Assembly (NCBI GenBank): GCA_947685225.1
Contig: CANTUV010000008.1
Coordinates: 34,154,001-34,218,000 of the forward strand
DNA length: 64,000 nt
DNA from: Garcia nutans
Lineage: Eukaryota > Streptophyta > Magnoliopsida > Malpighiales > Euphorbiaceae
Direction: 5' to 3'
Shown: one piece after another, positions 1 to 11,869 of the stretch
Position numbering within the stretch: position 1 is the first letter of the stretch
Layout: each line of letters begins with the position of its first letter
The notes under the pieces: generated by a model
Told to the model about the DNA's origin: nothing
Seen by the model: the letters and a program-made list of their open reading frames with translations, nothing else
Databases searched by the model: none
Position numbers and translations under genes: made by a program

Positions 1-845
1 TGTAACAATCTCTTGAAGTTAGGTTGGATTGAATCCTTGAAGCCTAATTGAGATGTTACCACCCTTGAAGCTAGGTTGGGTTGGTTCTTGAAGCCAAGTT
101 GGGTTGATGCTTAGCATGCTTTGCTCCCCTTGAAGCTTGGTTGAACCTAATCCTTGAAGCCTAGTTGGGTTTATGATATTGATAAATGTGATAATAAAAC
201 CAAAACATTAACTCTGAAAATTGAATGGCATATTAGTGTGTTTTGGGCCCATGCTTGTTTTTGTTTAGTGTTGATTATGAATGATTAAATGAATACTAAT
301 GAGGTATATAATAAGATGTTGAAATATGATATGTCTATTTATGTTGAGTTATGCAATGTAAAGGTATGTTGTTAGCTTTGCATATATGATGTTACATGTA
401 TAATATGGATTGAGAATTGGCATTGCATTGCATTAAAGCATAACATTAGCATGAATTATCTTACTAAGCCGTTGGCTTAGCGCGATAGTGTTTGATCGCG
501 CAGGTAATAGGTTTGAACCCGAAAGCTCTTCGAGACCGAGTGAGAGTAGACAGTGAAGAGTTGATTTTGGGAACTTAAAGATCAGAGGAGACTTGCCAAT
601 CATGTATAACTCTTTTATATTTTGTAAAGATTTTGTTTATATTGTAAATATATATGTAATGATAAATATGTACTCAAATGTTTTCATATGTGTAAATATT
701 TTATAACTTCCGCTGTGTACTACTTAAATGTATTTATATATCTATAATGTATATTGAGAAAGATGATGGTATTATATAAAAAAAATGTTTTGAATGTTTA
801 TAACTCCTATGTTCGGTGCACATATGCTACATTGTGGTGTTGTAG
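1..845 (+). mobile_element. 5' LTR remnant of Tekay-like element T2
   Basis: Sequence matches the 3' half of the LTRs at 1788-4265, 32458-34729 and (reverse strand) 58505-61072. It shares the CTTGAAGC/GTTGGG minisatellite (about 10-175) and the twin hairpin at 464-501. It runs off the left window edge. At about 845 it joins integrase coding sequence directly, with no primer-binding site, gag, protease or RT, so an internal deletion has fused the LTR to integrase. The exact junction is uncertain by tens of bases. Confidence 0.75.
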
Positions 846-1743
846 TGTGTGTGTACTGAATGTGGCCCAATTTCTTTGGTGTTTGATCGAGATCCCTGGT
901 TCACTTCAAGGTTTTGGAAGAGTTTACATGCTGCTTTGGGTTCTCGATTGCATTTTAGCACTGCTTTTCACCCTCAGATAGATGGGCAGTCAGAGAAAGT
1001 GATACATATTTTAGAGGACATGCTGAGAAGCTGTGTTATTGATTTCTCCTGAAAGTTGGGACAGATTTTTGCCATTGATGGAATTTGCTTACAATAATAA
1101 TCATCAATCTAGTATTAGAATGGCACCTTATGAGGCATTGTATGGTAGAAGATGCAGGACGCCTCTATGTTGGGATGAAGTTGGAGAAGGCAAGTTTTTT
1201 TTGTCCCGATTTGATTAAAGAAACAGAAGAGAAAGTGAAGATAATTCGAGATCGGTTGAAAGCAGCTTCAGATCGATAGAAATCATATTCAGATTTGAAG
1301 AGAAGAGACATAGAGTTTAGTGTTGGAGATAAAGTTTTTCTAAAGGTGTCTCCTTGGAAGAAAATTTTGAGATTTGGCCGCAAAGGGAAGCTGAGTCCAC
1401 TTTCATTGGACCTTATGAAGTACTGGAAAGAGTCGGACTAGTTGCTTATCGACTTGCTTTGCCACCTGAACTGGATCGAATTCACAATATTTTTCATGTC
1501 TCTATGCTGCGGAGGTATAGGTCAGACCCATCTCACGTTTTTTCAGTTGAATCTATTGAGGTGAGTCCATATCTTACTTTTGAAGAAGAACCGGTGGCTA
1601 TTTTAGCACATGAAGTAAAAGAATTGAGAAGTAAGAAGGTGCCACTTGTGAAGGTTCTTTGGAAAAATCATGCTAAGGAAGAGGCAACTTGGGAGAGTGA
1701 GCAAGTGATGCGAGACCAGTATCCCCAACTGTTTCAGACTTGA
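846..1743 (+). pseudogene. Integrase core and chromodomain remnant, Tekay-type chromovirus
   Basis: This is the C-terminal part of a Ty3/gypsy polyprotein. In several frames it matches the pol at 61119-64000. The fragment starts at the second catalytic Asp region of integrase (FDRDPWF), passes the GQSEKVI segment holding the catalytic Glu, then the GRRCRTPLCW and DRQKSYSD regions, and ends in a chromodomain-like tail (about 1566-1743, WKNHAKEEATWESEQ). Integrase would insert the element; the chromodomain is thought to steer chromoviruses to heterochromatin. Frames change near 1045 and 1200, with a TGA at 1050 and a TAG at 1276 where the paralogue has Gln. The tail after 1354 is open to its natural stop at 1741. 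It cannot make a working protein. Confidence 0.85.
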
Positions 1744-1776
1744 GATCAGGTAATTTCGAGGACAAAATTTATTTGT

Positions 1777-1786
1777 AAAGGGGGAG
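1777..1786 (+). other. Polypurine tract of element T2
   Basis: AAAGGGGGAG lies directly before the 3' LTR, just after the chromodomain stop and the GAGGACAAAATTT block that precedes the tract in Tekay elements. This is where plus-strand DNA synthesis is primed. Confidence 0.8.
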
Positions 1787-1787
1787 T

Positions 1788-4265
1788 TATAGTATCCCAA
1801 ACTATACCCTAAAATTTTGGAATGCTTATTGTTGTATTTGGATTAAATGTTATAAGTGTATATATGTTTGAGTGGTAAGAAAGAAAAGAGAAGTGTGTAT
1901 TAATGCTTAAGAGGAGTGTGTATATGTTGTATATATAGAGATATATACAACATATACAAGTCAACTAATTAGATGGTCAAATGAGATTTATTGATTATTT
2001 TATAATGTAAATTAAATTAAGTGGATGATGATATATAATATTTTATTATTATAATTGCTTGCTGGATATTAAAAGAGGACTTTAGTAGTTAAGAGACAAG
2101 TGTGTGGATTGACTTATCATCATCTTCTTCCTCTTTCTTGTGCTTAGCCGGCCACCATCATTAATAAGAGGGAAAGAGAGATTTTGTTCTTCTAAACTAA
2201 AAATTGAAAGGTGTTTTAAGTGATCAAGTTGGAGTTTGAAGGGTTTTCATCACTTTTGGTAAGTTTCCATCTTGATTTTTTGGTTTTCTTTTGAGCTTGT
2301 GAATTGAGTTTGGTGAATGGTTGTTGTTAATGTGTGCATGTTTGATTTTGATGTGTTTGAGAGTTTTTGGTCTTTTTGGCTTTGATTTTGGGGTTGGTTT
2401 GGAGGTAAGGTTAAGTTTGGTGAAAAGAAAGCAAGAGTTGTGGATTTTGTATGTGTTGAATTGTAAAGATAGTTGTGATTGTGTTTCGATGTATGTATTG
2501 AGTTTTTTTGGTGTTTATGCAAGTTTAGTATGGTTTATTGATGGTTTTAGGTAAGATTGTTTGGAGTGGAAAAGGGTAAAGTATGATATTTGTTGGATGT
2601 GGTGCTATTGGTGTGGGAATTAGGATTTTGGGCCTGACACGACCATGAGCACGGCCAAGTCTTTGGGCATGTCAATGGTTCTATTTTCTGGATGGGTGAC
2701 ACGAGCAGTAACACGCTCATGTCACTGAGTGTGTCACAGCTTCTATGTTGGAGTAGTATTGACACGCCCATGTCACTGAGCGTGTCATAGCTAATGTGAT
2801 ATTGGTGGATTGACACGACCAGTGACACGCCAATGTCACTGAGCGTGTCAAAGCTTCAGTGTTGTAGGTTTAGGGCATGATCAGGGACACGCCCGTGTTG
2901 TTAAGCATGTCATGTGTAGAGTTTGCCCTAGTTGGTTCTTATCCTTATTTTCTTATCTGTATCTCTAAGTGAGTGTGTATAATTACCTTTGGTGCCCTAA
3001 TCCAAGTGTTGAGGATTCTTGGAAGAGGAGTTTGGAATTGGTAAGAGTTGCTCTTGAGGTAAGTACAAACCTTACATGGTTGCATACATTAACATGGATT
3101 TGGGACTTAACACATTTGGTTGTAAATGTGTTAAGTAATCTATTACATTCTTGATACATTTGATTAATGCTATGATTTGCATAATGTGAAAGATAGAATG
3201 ATCATTCAAAATGTATGTACAATGCAATTGGTTATGTATACCCTAATGATGAGATGTGAAGCAATTGTTGTTGGCTATAATGGTGTAAATGAAATAATTG
3301 GGGCATGGTTGCCTAGATGATTATGAGAAAATGAGAATGGAATTGATAATGAAATAATAAAAAGAATTGTGTGCCTAATGTGTTATTCAATTTTCAGAGT
3401 TTTGTTATTGGTGGAATGCCTAAAAGTAACAATCCCTTGAAGCTGGGTTGGGCTTGGTCCTTGAAGCCAAGTTGGGTTGATGCTTAGCTCCCCTTGAAGC
3501 TTGCTTGGGCCTAGTCTTTGAATCCTAGTTGGGATGTTACATATGAGATGTTTCTCATTGTCATAATGAATCGCCTACGGGCTTGATAAATGTGATTATT
3601 GAACCAAAATAGTAACTCTGGAATTTGAATGACATATTAGTTTCTTTTGGGCTCATGCTTGTCTTTGCTTAAATGTGAATCATGAATGATGAAACAATTG
3701 AATAATATAATGAAAAGAAATGTTATGAAATATGATATTATTGTGTATTGTTTCTAATTCTTGAAAGTATGACATTGGCATTACATTGAATCATATTGTT
3801 ATCATAGTTTGTACCACTAAGCCTATAGCTTAGCGCGATTGTGGTCCATCGCGCATGTGACAAGGTAGATCTAGTTGAACCAGAGAGTTTAGCTAGACCG
3901 AGTCGAGTCTAGGTTTGTGATCCTTGTGAAGAGTTGATATTTGGACTTCAGGATCAGAGATGAACTGCCAAGCATGTATAAACCTTATATTTTTATAAAT
4001 ATTGTTTTTACTGTATATATATATGTATATTCCGCTACTTAATAAACAAATATTTTGGATAAACTTTTGGGGATAATGAAGATACATGTATATGTATTTT
4101 TAATAAGAAATGTTTTATCTATTACTAATTATAGTAATGATTTGATGTTAAAGTTATTGTGATTGGTTTGCTTCAAATGGACTGTGACATCCTTGCATCC
4201 GGTATACGTATATTACATATTGAGAGTATATGTGGTGTACGTATATGGGGTATAGGGGTGTTAGA
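1788..4265 (+). mobile_element. 3' LTR of Tekay-like element T2
   Basis: Starts TATAGTATCCC (family consensus TGTAATATCCC, so the terminal G is lost) and ends GGGGTGTTAGA (consensus TGTTACA). Internal marks are a palindromic block of GACACG/CGTGTC units (about 2634-2910), the CTTGAAGC minisatellite (about 3430-3530) and twin hairpins at 3817-3833 and 3833-3854. Both mutated ends agree with an old, immobile copy. Confidence 0.85.
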
Positions 4266-4835
4266 CATTGACTCACAGACTGAGGCTATCAGCTAAAATG
4301 TTCTCATAGATTTCTTCCAGATGCCCGTTCAGGTCTTGCACTAGAATGGCAGAAGGCTTCACTTTTATGGCTTTTATCTTCGAGATATTGAAAACATGAA
4401 TAATGGAGGCCCCAAGTAGCAGAGATACATCCATTTCATACTAGGATTCAGCACGCCATTTGGTAACTTTTCACATCCTTGCCAATAACTATTTACTTTG
4501 CTCAATGTGTCCTTTGAGGTTCGATGATTCGACATACTTCCCTTAACTTGAAGGCTTCGTGTGACAAAAACAATTTTTTTTTTGAAATCAAACGTTGGTT
4601 TTGCCAAATCAATGTCAATTTACCTCAGGTCTCGATTTTTAAGTTAACATATCTATAACATGACAACCCTAGTTACCGTACTAAACTAGGGAATCATTTT
4701 TATTTAAGCAAGAATTCTTGCACTTCAGATAGGCACATATACATTACTTGACCAAAGGTCTCATTGAGTTGAAATATTGTCTATCTCATATGCATGCTTA
4801 TTCAAACTATCTCCACTAATAGACTCTACCTACCA
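4266..4835. other. Unassigned flank (left half of insertion site of T1)
   Basis: About 570 bases with no recognisable gene or repeat. They were contiguous with 20563 onward before element T1 inserted, as its TACCA target duplication shows. The one longer frame here (minus strand, 4374-4607) has no recognisable domain. Confidence 0.5.
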
Positions 4836-5223
4836 TGTAACATCCAAAATTTTTTTAAAATTTCTAATTTTTTGAAAAATTTGATAAAATAAATTATAAT
4901 TTAAAAGGATTAATTAAATTAATGGTTTTAAATGAAAAATGAAGAGATTTTAAATGAAAAAGTGGAATATATATATGATATATGTGCAAAATATACATAA
5001 CATATAAAAGTCAACACTTTTTAAAAGAAAACGGTATTTTGGTAATTAAATCTTATAAATTCAAAATTAATAAAATAATTCAAAAACAAATTAATTTTGA
5101 ATGGAAGAGGGAAATTTGGACTTTTAATTTATTAAAAAAATAATTAAATAATTAAATATTAAATTATTTTAATATATATATATATGTGGTTAAAAAAAAG
5201 ATGAAAGAAAAGAAAGGTAAAAG

Positions 5224-5258
5224 TCTTCTTCTTCTTCTTCTTCTTCTTCTTCTTCTTC
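5224..5258. repeat. (CTT)n microsatellite in LTR
   Basis: About eleven uninterrupted TTC/CTT triplets. The other LTR of T1 has a shorter, interrupted version at about 18716-18747, so the array length changed after insertion. Confidence 0.9.
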
Positions 5259-6488
5259 AAGGACGTTCCATGGGAGCTTGAAGTCCAAGAATTTTTCTTC
5301 TTCCATACTCCATAAATTGAAGGAATTAACAAGTTTCAAGTGGATTTTCGGTGATTTCCGCTAAAATTAGTAAGTTTCCATCTCTTTTCTTTGAATTCCA
5401 TGGAAGATGAGATTATGTGAGTTTTAAGATTTTGATGCAGTATGTTATAATTGTTGGAATTGGTGTGTATGATGTTATTTTGGGTAGTTAACAATGATTC
5501 TAAGGTTAGATTGAAGAGATGATGGAGTTTGGTTAAAGAATGGTGAAGAGAGAGAATTTAGGGTTATGGATTTTTGGGCTTTTGAAAACATGAACTTTAA
5601 TTGTGCAAATTGATTCCAAATGAGTTGTTTTCATTCATAAACAAGTATTTTAAAGTCAAATATTGGATTTGGTGGTGTTGGGTTGGAGTTTGAGAATGGA
5701 AGTGGAGATTTGGGGTTTTGGAAAAGTGATTTTCCAAAGTGGTTGAATTGTGTGATTTTATTTGTTTAAGCATATTGTTTAGTTTTAAAAGTGATGAATA
5801 TAAGCTTGGAATGAGTAATGGATTGTGTTGGAATGGAAAACCTTCAATGGGGGAAGGTTATGCCATTTTTGAGATTTTATGTATAAGAGTGTATTTTTAT
5901 AATGTAAATGATTTAAATGTATTAAAATATATTTTTAATAATATAAATAAATATAGTAGAATGGAATTCTAATGTTGAAGTAAGGAAAGGCTAAATTTTT
6001 GGAAATTTGTAGGAGTGATGTGTAATTATGATTTAATGTTGGAAATGCCATTAAATGTGATACTAAATGATTATTTGTTATCACATTTGGTTTAGTCATT
6101 AAGGGAAGTTGATTTGTTTCATCCAAGTGGTGAAGGGCAAGTTGGAAAGATTGGATTGAAGGTTGTTTTTAGCTTGCTTTGGGTTGTTAGTGGAGGTATG
6201 TACAAACTTTGAATATATTGTTTATACTTGTATGACATTTGGGCTTAACACATTTTGGTTGGAAAATGTGTTAAGTTACTTGGGTCATTGATTGTGCATG
6301 AATAATGTGCTATGACATTTGTAATGTCATATATGTGTTAAATGCACTGTGAAAAGCCATTGATAATGGCTAATTTGTGTAACATGTGAAATATGCATAT
6401 TATGTGAAAATACCCAAAGTAATTGGGTAATGTGTTGTGAATACAAAAATGAGATATGTTTAATAATGAAATGAATTGATATTGATAA

Positions 6489-6590
6489 AAGTGAGAAAAG
6501 TGAGAAAAATGAGAAAAATGTGAAAAATGAGAAAAGTGAGAAAAATGAGAAAGATGTGAAAAATGAGAAAAGTGAGAAAAAAAATATGAA
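6489..6590. repeat. Purine-rich tandem array in LTR
   Basis: Repeated 10-11 base units of the form GAGAAAAATGT/GAGAAAAGTGA. The partner array at about 19995-20065 in the 3' LTR is shorter, so the repeat number differs between the two LTRs. Confidence 0.8.
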
Positions 6591-7089
6591 AATAAGGCAA
6601 TGTGCCTAGATTGAATATGTGAAAATGAGAAAGAGATTAATAATGAGAAATATGAATAAATTGTGTGCCTAGTATGTTATTCAATTTTCAGAGTTCTGAG
6701 TTTGGCGGCATGCCTATGATTGCCTACGGGCTATACGCTGGAATGGTGAAATTGAGAAGTATGGTTGAGATGGTGATTGGAAATTTTTTGGGAGTGTTTT
6801 CTTTTTGCAGGTTGAGTAATTGCTAAATTTTGGGATGTCCAAAATACAGACAAAACTCTGGTGAATTTTTTCCAGAGATTTTTATATATATTATTTATTT
6901 TGGGTTCTTATAACAAGTAAAAATATTTATATTCTATTTAATTTTTATATATTTAGAATTTGAAATTTTAAATTGGAAACTTGAAAAATTTTATTAAACC
7001 GGTATGTGACATTTTTGTACCGTATATGCGTATTTTACATATGCTGAAAATATGTATTGTACGTATATAGGGTATAAGGGTGTTACATT

Positions 7090-7112
7090 TGTTTTAGTAT
7101 CAGAGTTTAGGT
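7090..7112 (+). other. Primer-binding site of T1 (degenerate, initiator Met tRNA type)
   Basis: TTTAGTATCAGAGTTTAGG, two bases after the LTR, is a decayed form of the TGGTATCAGAGC site complementary to plant initiator Met tRNA. A cleaner version sits in the nested element at 14874. Confidence 0.65.
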
Positions 7113-7257
7113 TTGAGGTTCTCAATCTAGATGGGATGATAGAGAGAGAAAATGGGGGATTTGAAAAATAGTTTTTAATTGTAATACATGCTTTGGCACT
7201 GGCAGTTTCTGATCTCTGATATAGTATTTTCTGCTTTGTTTGCAAATATAAGTAGTT

Positions 7258-8491
7258 ATGGCATCTCGGCCGCATCAGGTTGCTGAGGGTAGTGCAGAGA
7301 ATGTGGCTCCAGATGAGGGTAGAGATGGAGCTAGAGTTGTATCTTCTGGTAAGGCATTTGTTTCTGTGCTTCTGAGACCAGCAGCTGATGAGGTTCCGCC
7401 TGGCTGGGTATGACATATGGTAGAGTTGTTGAGGCAGGCTCCAGTTCCACAGCCAACACAGCCACAGCCGCAGCCGCAGTTGCCAATGAGGCAGTATGAT
7501 AAACTAAGAAAGTATGGAACTGAGGACTTTGTTGGTACTATAGACCATGCTGTAGCAGAGCAGTGGCTAGACCAAGTTCAGAGGATATTCATTCAGTTAC
7601 AGGCTAGTCCAAAAGAGAAGTTTGATTATGCCAGATCTCTTCTGCAGAGAGGTGCATATGATTGGTGGAAGACGGTTCCACATGCTCTGGATGATCCACC
7701 AATCCTAACCTATGATGATGTCCTGCGGGAATTTGAGCAAAAGTATACTTCAAGAGAGTATAAAGATGCAAAGAAGATGGAGTTCTTGAGTCTGAGACAG
7801 GATACCAGGACAGTGATCGAGTATGAGATCGAGTTTAGCCGGTTGAGTCACTATACTGGTGGGATCATTTCTGACGAGTTTGACAGGTGTAGGAGGTTTG
7901 AGGAGGGACTGAGACCCTTTATCATGTGCATCATCGCAGGCTCTCAGTGTCAGGATTTTTCCCAGTTAGTTGCAGCTACCAGGAGTGTTGAGAGGGCACA
8001 GAGTCTTACAGCAGCTGCCAGGGTTGAGGAGACCCCAGAGTGAGGCAGGGTCTTCATCAGTGAAGAGAGGCCGAGGGGGACATTTTTAGAGGTTTAGTAG
8101 GAGTCAGGGGCAGTTTCCCAGGTCAGTACAACAGCAGAGACAGAGACAGAGACCTGCAGTTTTAGTGGCTAGTGCTCCTACTCCAGTGGCTCAGAGACCT
8201 ACTCAACCTACTTGCGTTCATTGTGGTAGAGTACACAGAGGTGTCTGCTGGTGGAGAGGTGCTTCGGGAGTGAGTTTTAGATGTGGGTCATCATACCATT
8301 TTATCAGAGATTATCCTGAGCCACCAGAGGTTAGGCAGGCAGATATTGCAACTTCTCGACCCAGTATCAGAGTGGGTCGTGGTGCCAGAGGTTTTAGTAG
8401 AGTGGTCGACCTGGGTTTAGTCAGAGAGGAGGCTCTACATCTGGGGGCAGTAGGCCAGATGAGGCTGGGCCATCTCAGTGGGTTTATGTGA
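7258..8491 (+). pseudogene. Gag of T1 (capsid and zinc-knuckle), broken
   Basis: Gag builds the virus-like particle and binds element RNA. The ATG at 7258 opens a frame reading MASRPHQVAEG. A TGA at 7411 interrupts it and the same frame resumes at 7417. Residues 20-130 of the resumed part match the retrotransposon gag domain (AVAEQWLDQVQRIF, FDYARSLLQRGAYDWW). A TGA at 8041 and a frameshift before 8165 follow. The last part holds CVHCGRVHRGVC and a CCHC knuckle reading C-x2-C-x4-H-x4-Y, in which the final Cys has become Tyr. At least two stops, one frameshift and a lost zinc ligand show it is dead. Confidence 0.88.
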
Positions 8492-8514
8492 TGCAGAGTT
8501 AGCCAGATGCTTTA

Positions 8515-10449
8515 GCCATCATTACGGGTACATTTTCTTTATTTGGTATTTCAGTCCTTGCTCTATTAGATCTTGGATCTACTCATTCATACATAAGTGC
8601 ATCTATATTGCCTGTGACTGAATTGCATTCTGAGTCCTTAGGATTTGAAGTCTTGGTGACAAATCCTTTAGGGCATAGTGTTGTGGTGAGCAAGGTGCAC
8701 CGAGATAGTCCAGTTGTTGTTCAGGATGAGGAGTTTCTCGGTGACCTGATTGAGATGCCTTTCAGGGAATATGATATGATTTTGTGCATGGATTAGTTAT
8801 CCAAGCATGGGGCTATGGTAGACTGTAAGAAGAAATGCGTTACTTTGAGAACACGGGATGGTAGGGATGTTATAGTATCTAGTGAGCAGAGGTATCTTTC
8901 ATCCATGTTTGTTTCAGCTGTTTCAGCTGGGAGGATGATTCGGAAGGGATGTGAGGCTTATCTTGCTCATGTTATAGATACTAGAGTAGTGGGATCCCTG
9001 CTTGAAAGTATACCCACAGTTGCAAAGTTTCCAGATGTTTTCCCTGATGAGTTGCCAGGGGTACCTCCTGAGAGAGAAGTGGAGTTTGGTATCGATTTTT
9101 TGCCCGGTACTACTCCTATCTCTATTACCCCTTAACGGATGGCACCTGCTAAGTTGAGAGAGTTGAAGGTGTAGTTGTAGGATTTATTGGATAAAGGGTT
9201 TATCCACCCTAGTGTATCTCCATGGGGATCGCCTGTGTTGTTTGTGAAGAAGAAGAATGGCACCATAAGATTGTGTATTGATTATAGGCAGTTGAATAAG
9301 GTGACCATCAAGAACACGTATCCTTTGCCTCGAATAGATGATCTCTTTAATCAGTTGAAGGGGGCAGCAGTATTCTCCAAGATTGATCTGAGATCAGGGT
9401 ACCATCAGTTGAGAGTCAGAGATGTGGATGTACCCAAGACATCTTTTCGTACGAGGTATGGGCATTATAAGTTTCTGGTGATGCCCTTTGGATTGATGAA
9501 TGCACCAGCAGCTTTTATGGATTTGATGAATAGGATATTCAGACCATTTTTAGATCAGTTTGTGGTGGTCTTCATTGATCACATCTTGGTGTATTAGCGT
9601 AATGAGGAGGATCATGATAGACATTTGCGGATCGTATTGCAGACTCTGAGCGAGAAGTAGTTGTATGCTAAACTGTCTAAGTGTGAGTTCTGGCTCGATC
9701 AGGTAGCTTTTCTTGGTCATGTGGTTTCAACAGAGGGTATTAGAGTTTATCCGAGTAAAGTTGAGGCTATCTTGAATTGGAGTCCACCAAAGATTGTGAC
9801 AGAGGTTAGAAGTTTTATGGGATTGGCAGGCTATTATTGTCGATTTGTGAAGGGTTTTTCTATAATAGCTACACCACTCATCAGATTACTTCAGAAAGGA
9901 GTTAAATTTGTGTGAACTGATCGGTGTCAGGCGAATTTTGAGCAGCTGAGGGAGATGTTGACTCAAGCTCCTGTCCTTACCCTGCCTGTGGAAGGTAAAC
10001 CATATGTGATATACAGTGATGCTTCACACAATGGTTTAGGTTGTATTCTGATGCAAGAGTGTAGAGTCATTGCTTATGCCTCTCGATAGTTGAAACCGCA
10101 TGAGCTGAATTATCCGACTCATGATTTGGAATTAGCAGTAATAGTTTTTGCCTTAAAGATTTGGCGGCATTATTTGTATGGGGAAAAGTGTTTCATTTAT
10201 ACAGATCACAAGAGTTTGAAATACCTGGGTGTTAAGAGAGAGCTGAATCTTCGACAGAGATGGTGGTTAGAGTTAATTAAAGACTACGACTGTTTGATTG
10301 ATTATCATCCTGGTAAGGCAAATGTTGTTGCTGATGCCTTGAGTCAAAAATCTTTGGCAGGTTTGACTGCTTACTTGCTCTCGTTGTTTATTGAGTTGAG
10401 AGCGTTGGATCTTCTGATGATGGTACTGGGATGGCTCAATTGCAGTTGA
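8515..10449 (+). pseudogene. Protease, reverse transcriptase and RNase H of T1, broken
   Basis: The retropepsin active site at about 8567-8590 reads LLDLGSTHSY, where D-S-G is expected. RT follows from about 9187: FIHPSVSPWG, the PLPRIDDLF and FSKIDLRSGYHQ blocks, and MPFGLMNAPAAF. The catalytic box reads FIDH instead of FIDD, so the second Asp is lost. RNase H runs about 9995-10340 (YSDASHNGLG, YTDHKSLKYL). Compared with the open pol at 61119-64000, stops fall at 8794 (Trp), 9133 (Tyr), 9172 and 9178 (Gln), 9595 (Ser), 9658 (Gln), 9913 (Trp) and 10087 (Gln). Most are C-to-T or G-to-A changes. No full-length product is possible. Confidence 0.92.
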
Positions 10450-11869
10450 GGCCAGACTTGTTGGATCATATTAGGGAGGCTCAATTAGCAGATGAGAGAA
10501 TTCAAAAAATTGTGTTGGTTTGTCAAAAAGGGGAAAGTTGAGACTTTTATGTGAGTGATGATGGCAGTCTATGGTATAGAGATAGATTGTGTATTCCTGA
10601 TGATGCAGAATTGAAAAGAAAGATATTAGAGGAAGCACATCAATCACTTTTTACTATGCACCCCGGGAGTACCAAATTGTATCAGGACTTGAAGCAACAT
10701 TATTGGTGGTCAGGTATGAAGAGGGACATAGCAGAGTTTGTATCCAGATGTCTCACTTGCCAGAAAGTCAAGGCTGAACACCAAGTTCCTTCAGGGTTGC
10801 TCCAACCTTTATCAGTGCCAGAGTGGAAATGGGAGCGAGTGAAAATGGATTTTGTGACTGGACTGCCTTTGACCCAGAAGAAGCATGATGAAATCTGGGT
10901 GATAGTTGATCGGATGACGAAGACAACTCATTTTCTTCCAGTTCGGATGGATTTTTCTATTGAGAGGTTGGCTGAGCTGTATATCAAGGAGATAGTTAGG
11001 TTGCATGGAGTCCTAGTTTCTTTGGTTTTGGATCGAGATCCCCGATTTACTTTGAGGTTTTGGAGAGATTGCATAATGCTTTGGGTTCTCGATTGCATTT
11101 TAGTATTGCTTTCTATCCTCCGACATATGGACAGTCAGAGAGAGTGATACAAATTCTGGAGGATATGTTGAGGAGTTGTATCATTGATTTTACCGGGAAT
11201 TGGGACATATTTTTGTCATTAATTGAGTTTGCTTATAACAACAGTCATCAGTCGAGTATTGGGATGACTCCTTATGAGGCTTTATATGGCAGGAGATGCA
11301 GGACACCTTTGTGTTAGGATAAATTTGGAGAAGGTAAACTGGTTGGTCCCGATTTGATTAAGGAAATAGAGGAGAAAGTGAAGGTGATTCGGGGTCGTTT
11401 GAAAGCAGCTTCAGACCGATAGAAATCCTATTCAGATTTAAAGAAAAGATACATAGAGTTTAGTGTGGGTGATAAAGTGTTTCAGAAGGTGTCTCCATGG
11501 AAGAAGATTTTGAAATTTGGTAGCAAAGGGAAGTTGATTCCTCGTTTCATAGGATCATATGAGGTGTTGGAGAGAGTTGGTCCAGTGGCTTATAGACTAG
11601 CTTTACCACCTGAATTGGATCGAATACATAATGTTTTCCATGTCTCGATGCTTCGGAGATACAAGTCTAACCCATCTCATATCTTGTCATTGGAGTCCAT
11701 TGAGGTGAGCCCAGATCTGACTTATGAGGAAGATCCAGTGGCGATTTTGGCATGAGAGGTTAAAGAATTGAGGAATAAGAGGGTACCACTTGTGAAAGTC
11801 CTTTAGAAGAATCATGCCACTAAGGAGGTAACATGGGAAAGTGAGCAGGTGATGCAAAGTCAGTTTCCC
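10450..11869 (+). pseudogene. Integrase and chromodomain of T1, broken and split by insertion
   Basis: The 10551-11147 frame has the HHCC zinc-binding domain (AHQSLFTMHPG ... CLTCQ), the first catalytic Asp in KMDFVTG and the second in LDRDPRF. A frameshift near 11070 moves the reading to 11060-11317, with GQSERVI holding the catalytic Glu. Stops at 11315 (Trp), 11420 (Gln), 11753 (Arg) and 11804 (Trp) are seen against the pol at 61119-64000. The chromodomain tail (HVFHVSMLRRY, then about 11700-11869) is cut by the nested element. Its last codons, HLFQT and a TGA, resume at 18261-18278. The catalytic triad itself is preserved, so decay is through stops and frameshifts. Confidence 0.9.

Larger units (their letters stand above)
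4836..7087 (+). repeat. 5' LTR of T1
   Basis: 2252 bases, TG...CA ends, near-identical by eye to 18324-20557. It contains a CTT microsatellite (5224-5258), a GAGAAAAATGTGA-type tandem array (about 6489-6590), and the AATTTTCAGAGTT and TGCCTACGGGC blocks that recur in the other Tekay LTRs here. Confidence 0.95.

Noticed and set aside
4374..4607. A 77-residue minus-strand frame in the unassigned flank
   Set aside because: No recognisable motif and no supporting splice or start signals.
6489..6590. Regular short repeats that might suggest a CRISPR-like array
   Set aside because: Units are contiguous low-complexity purine repeats without spacers, in a plant genome LTR.
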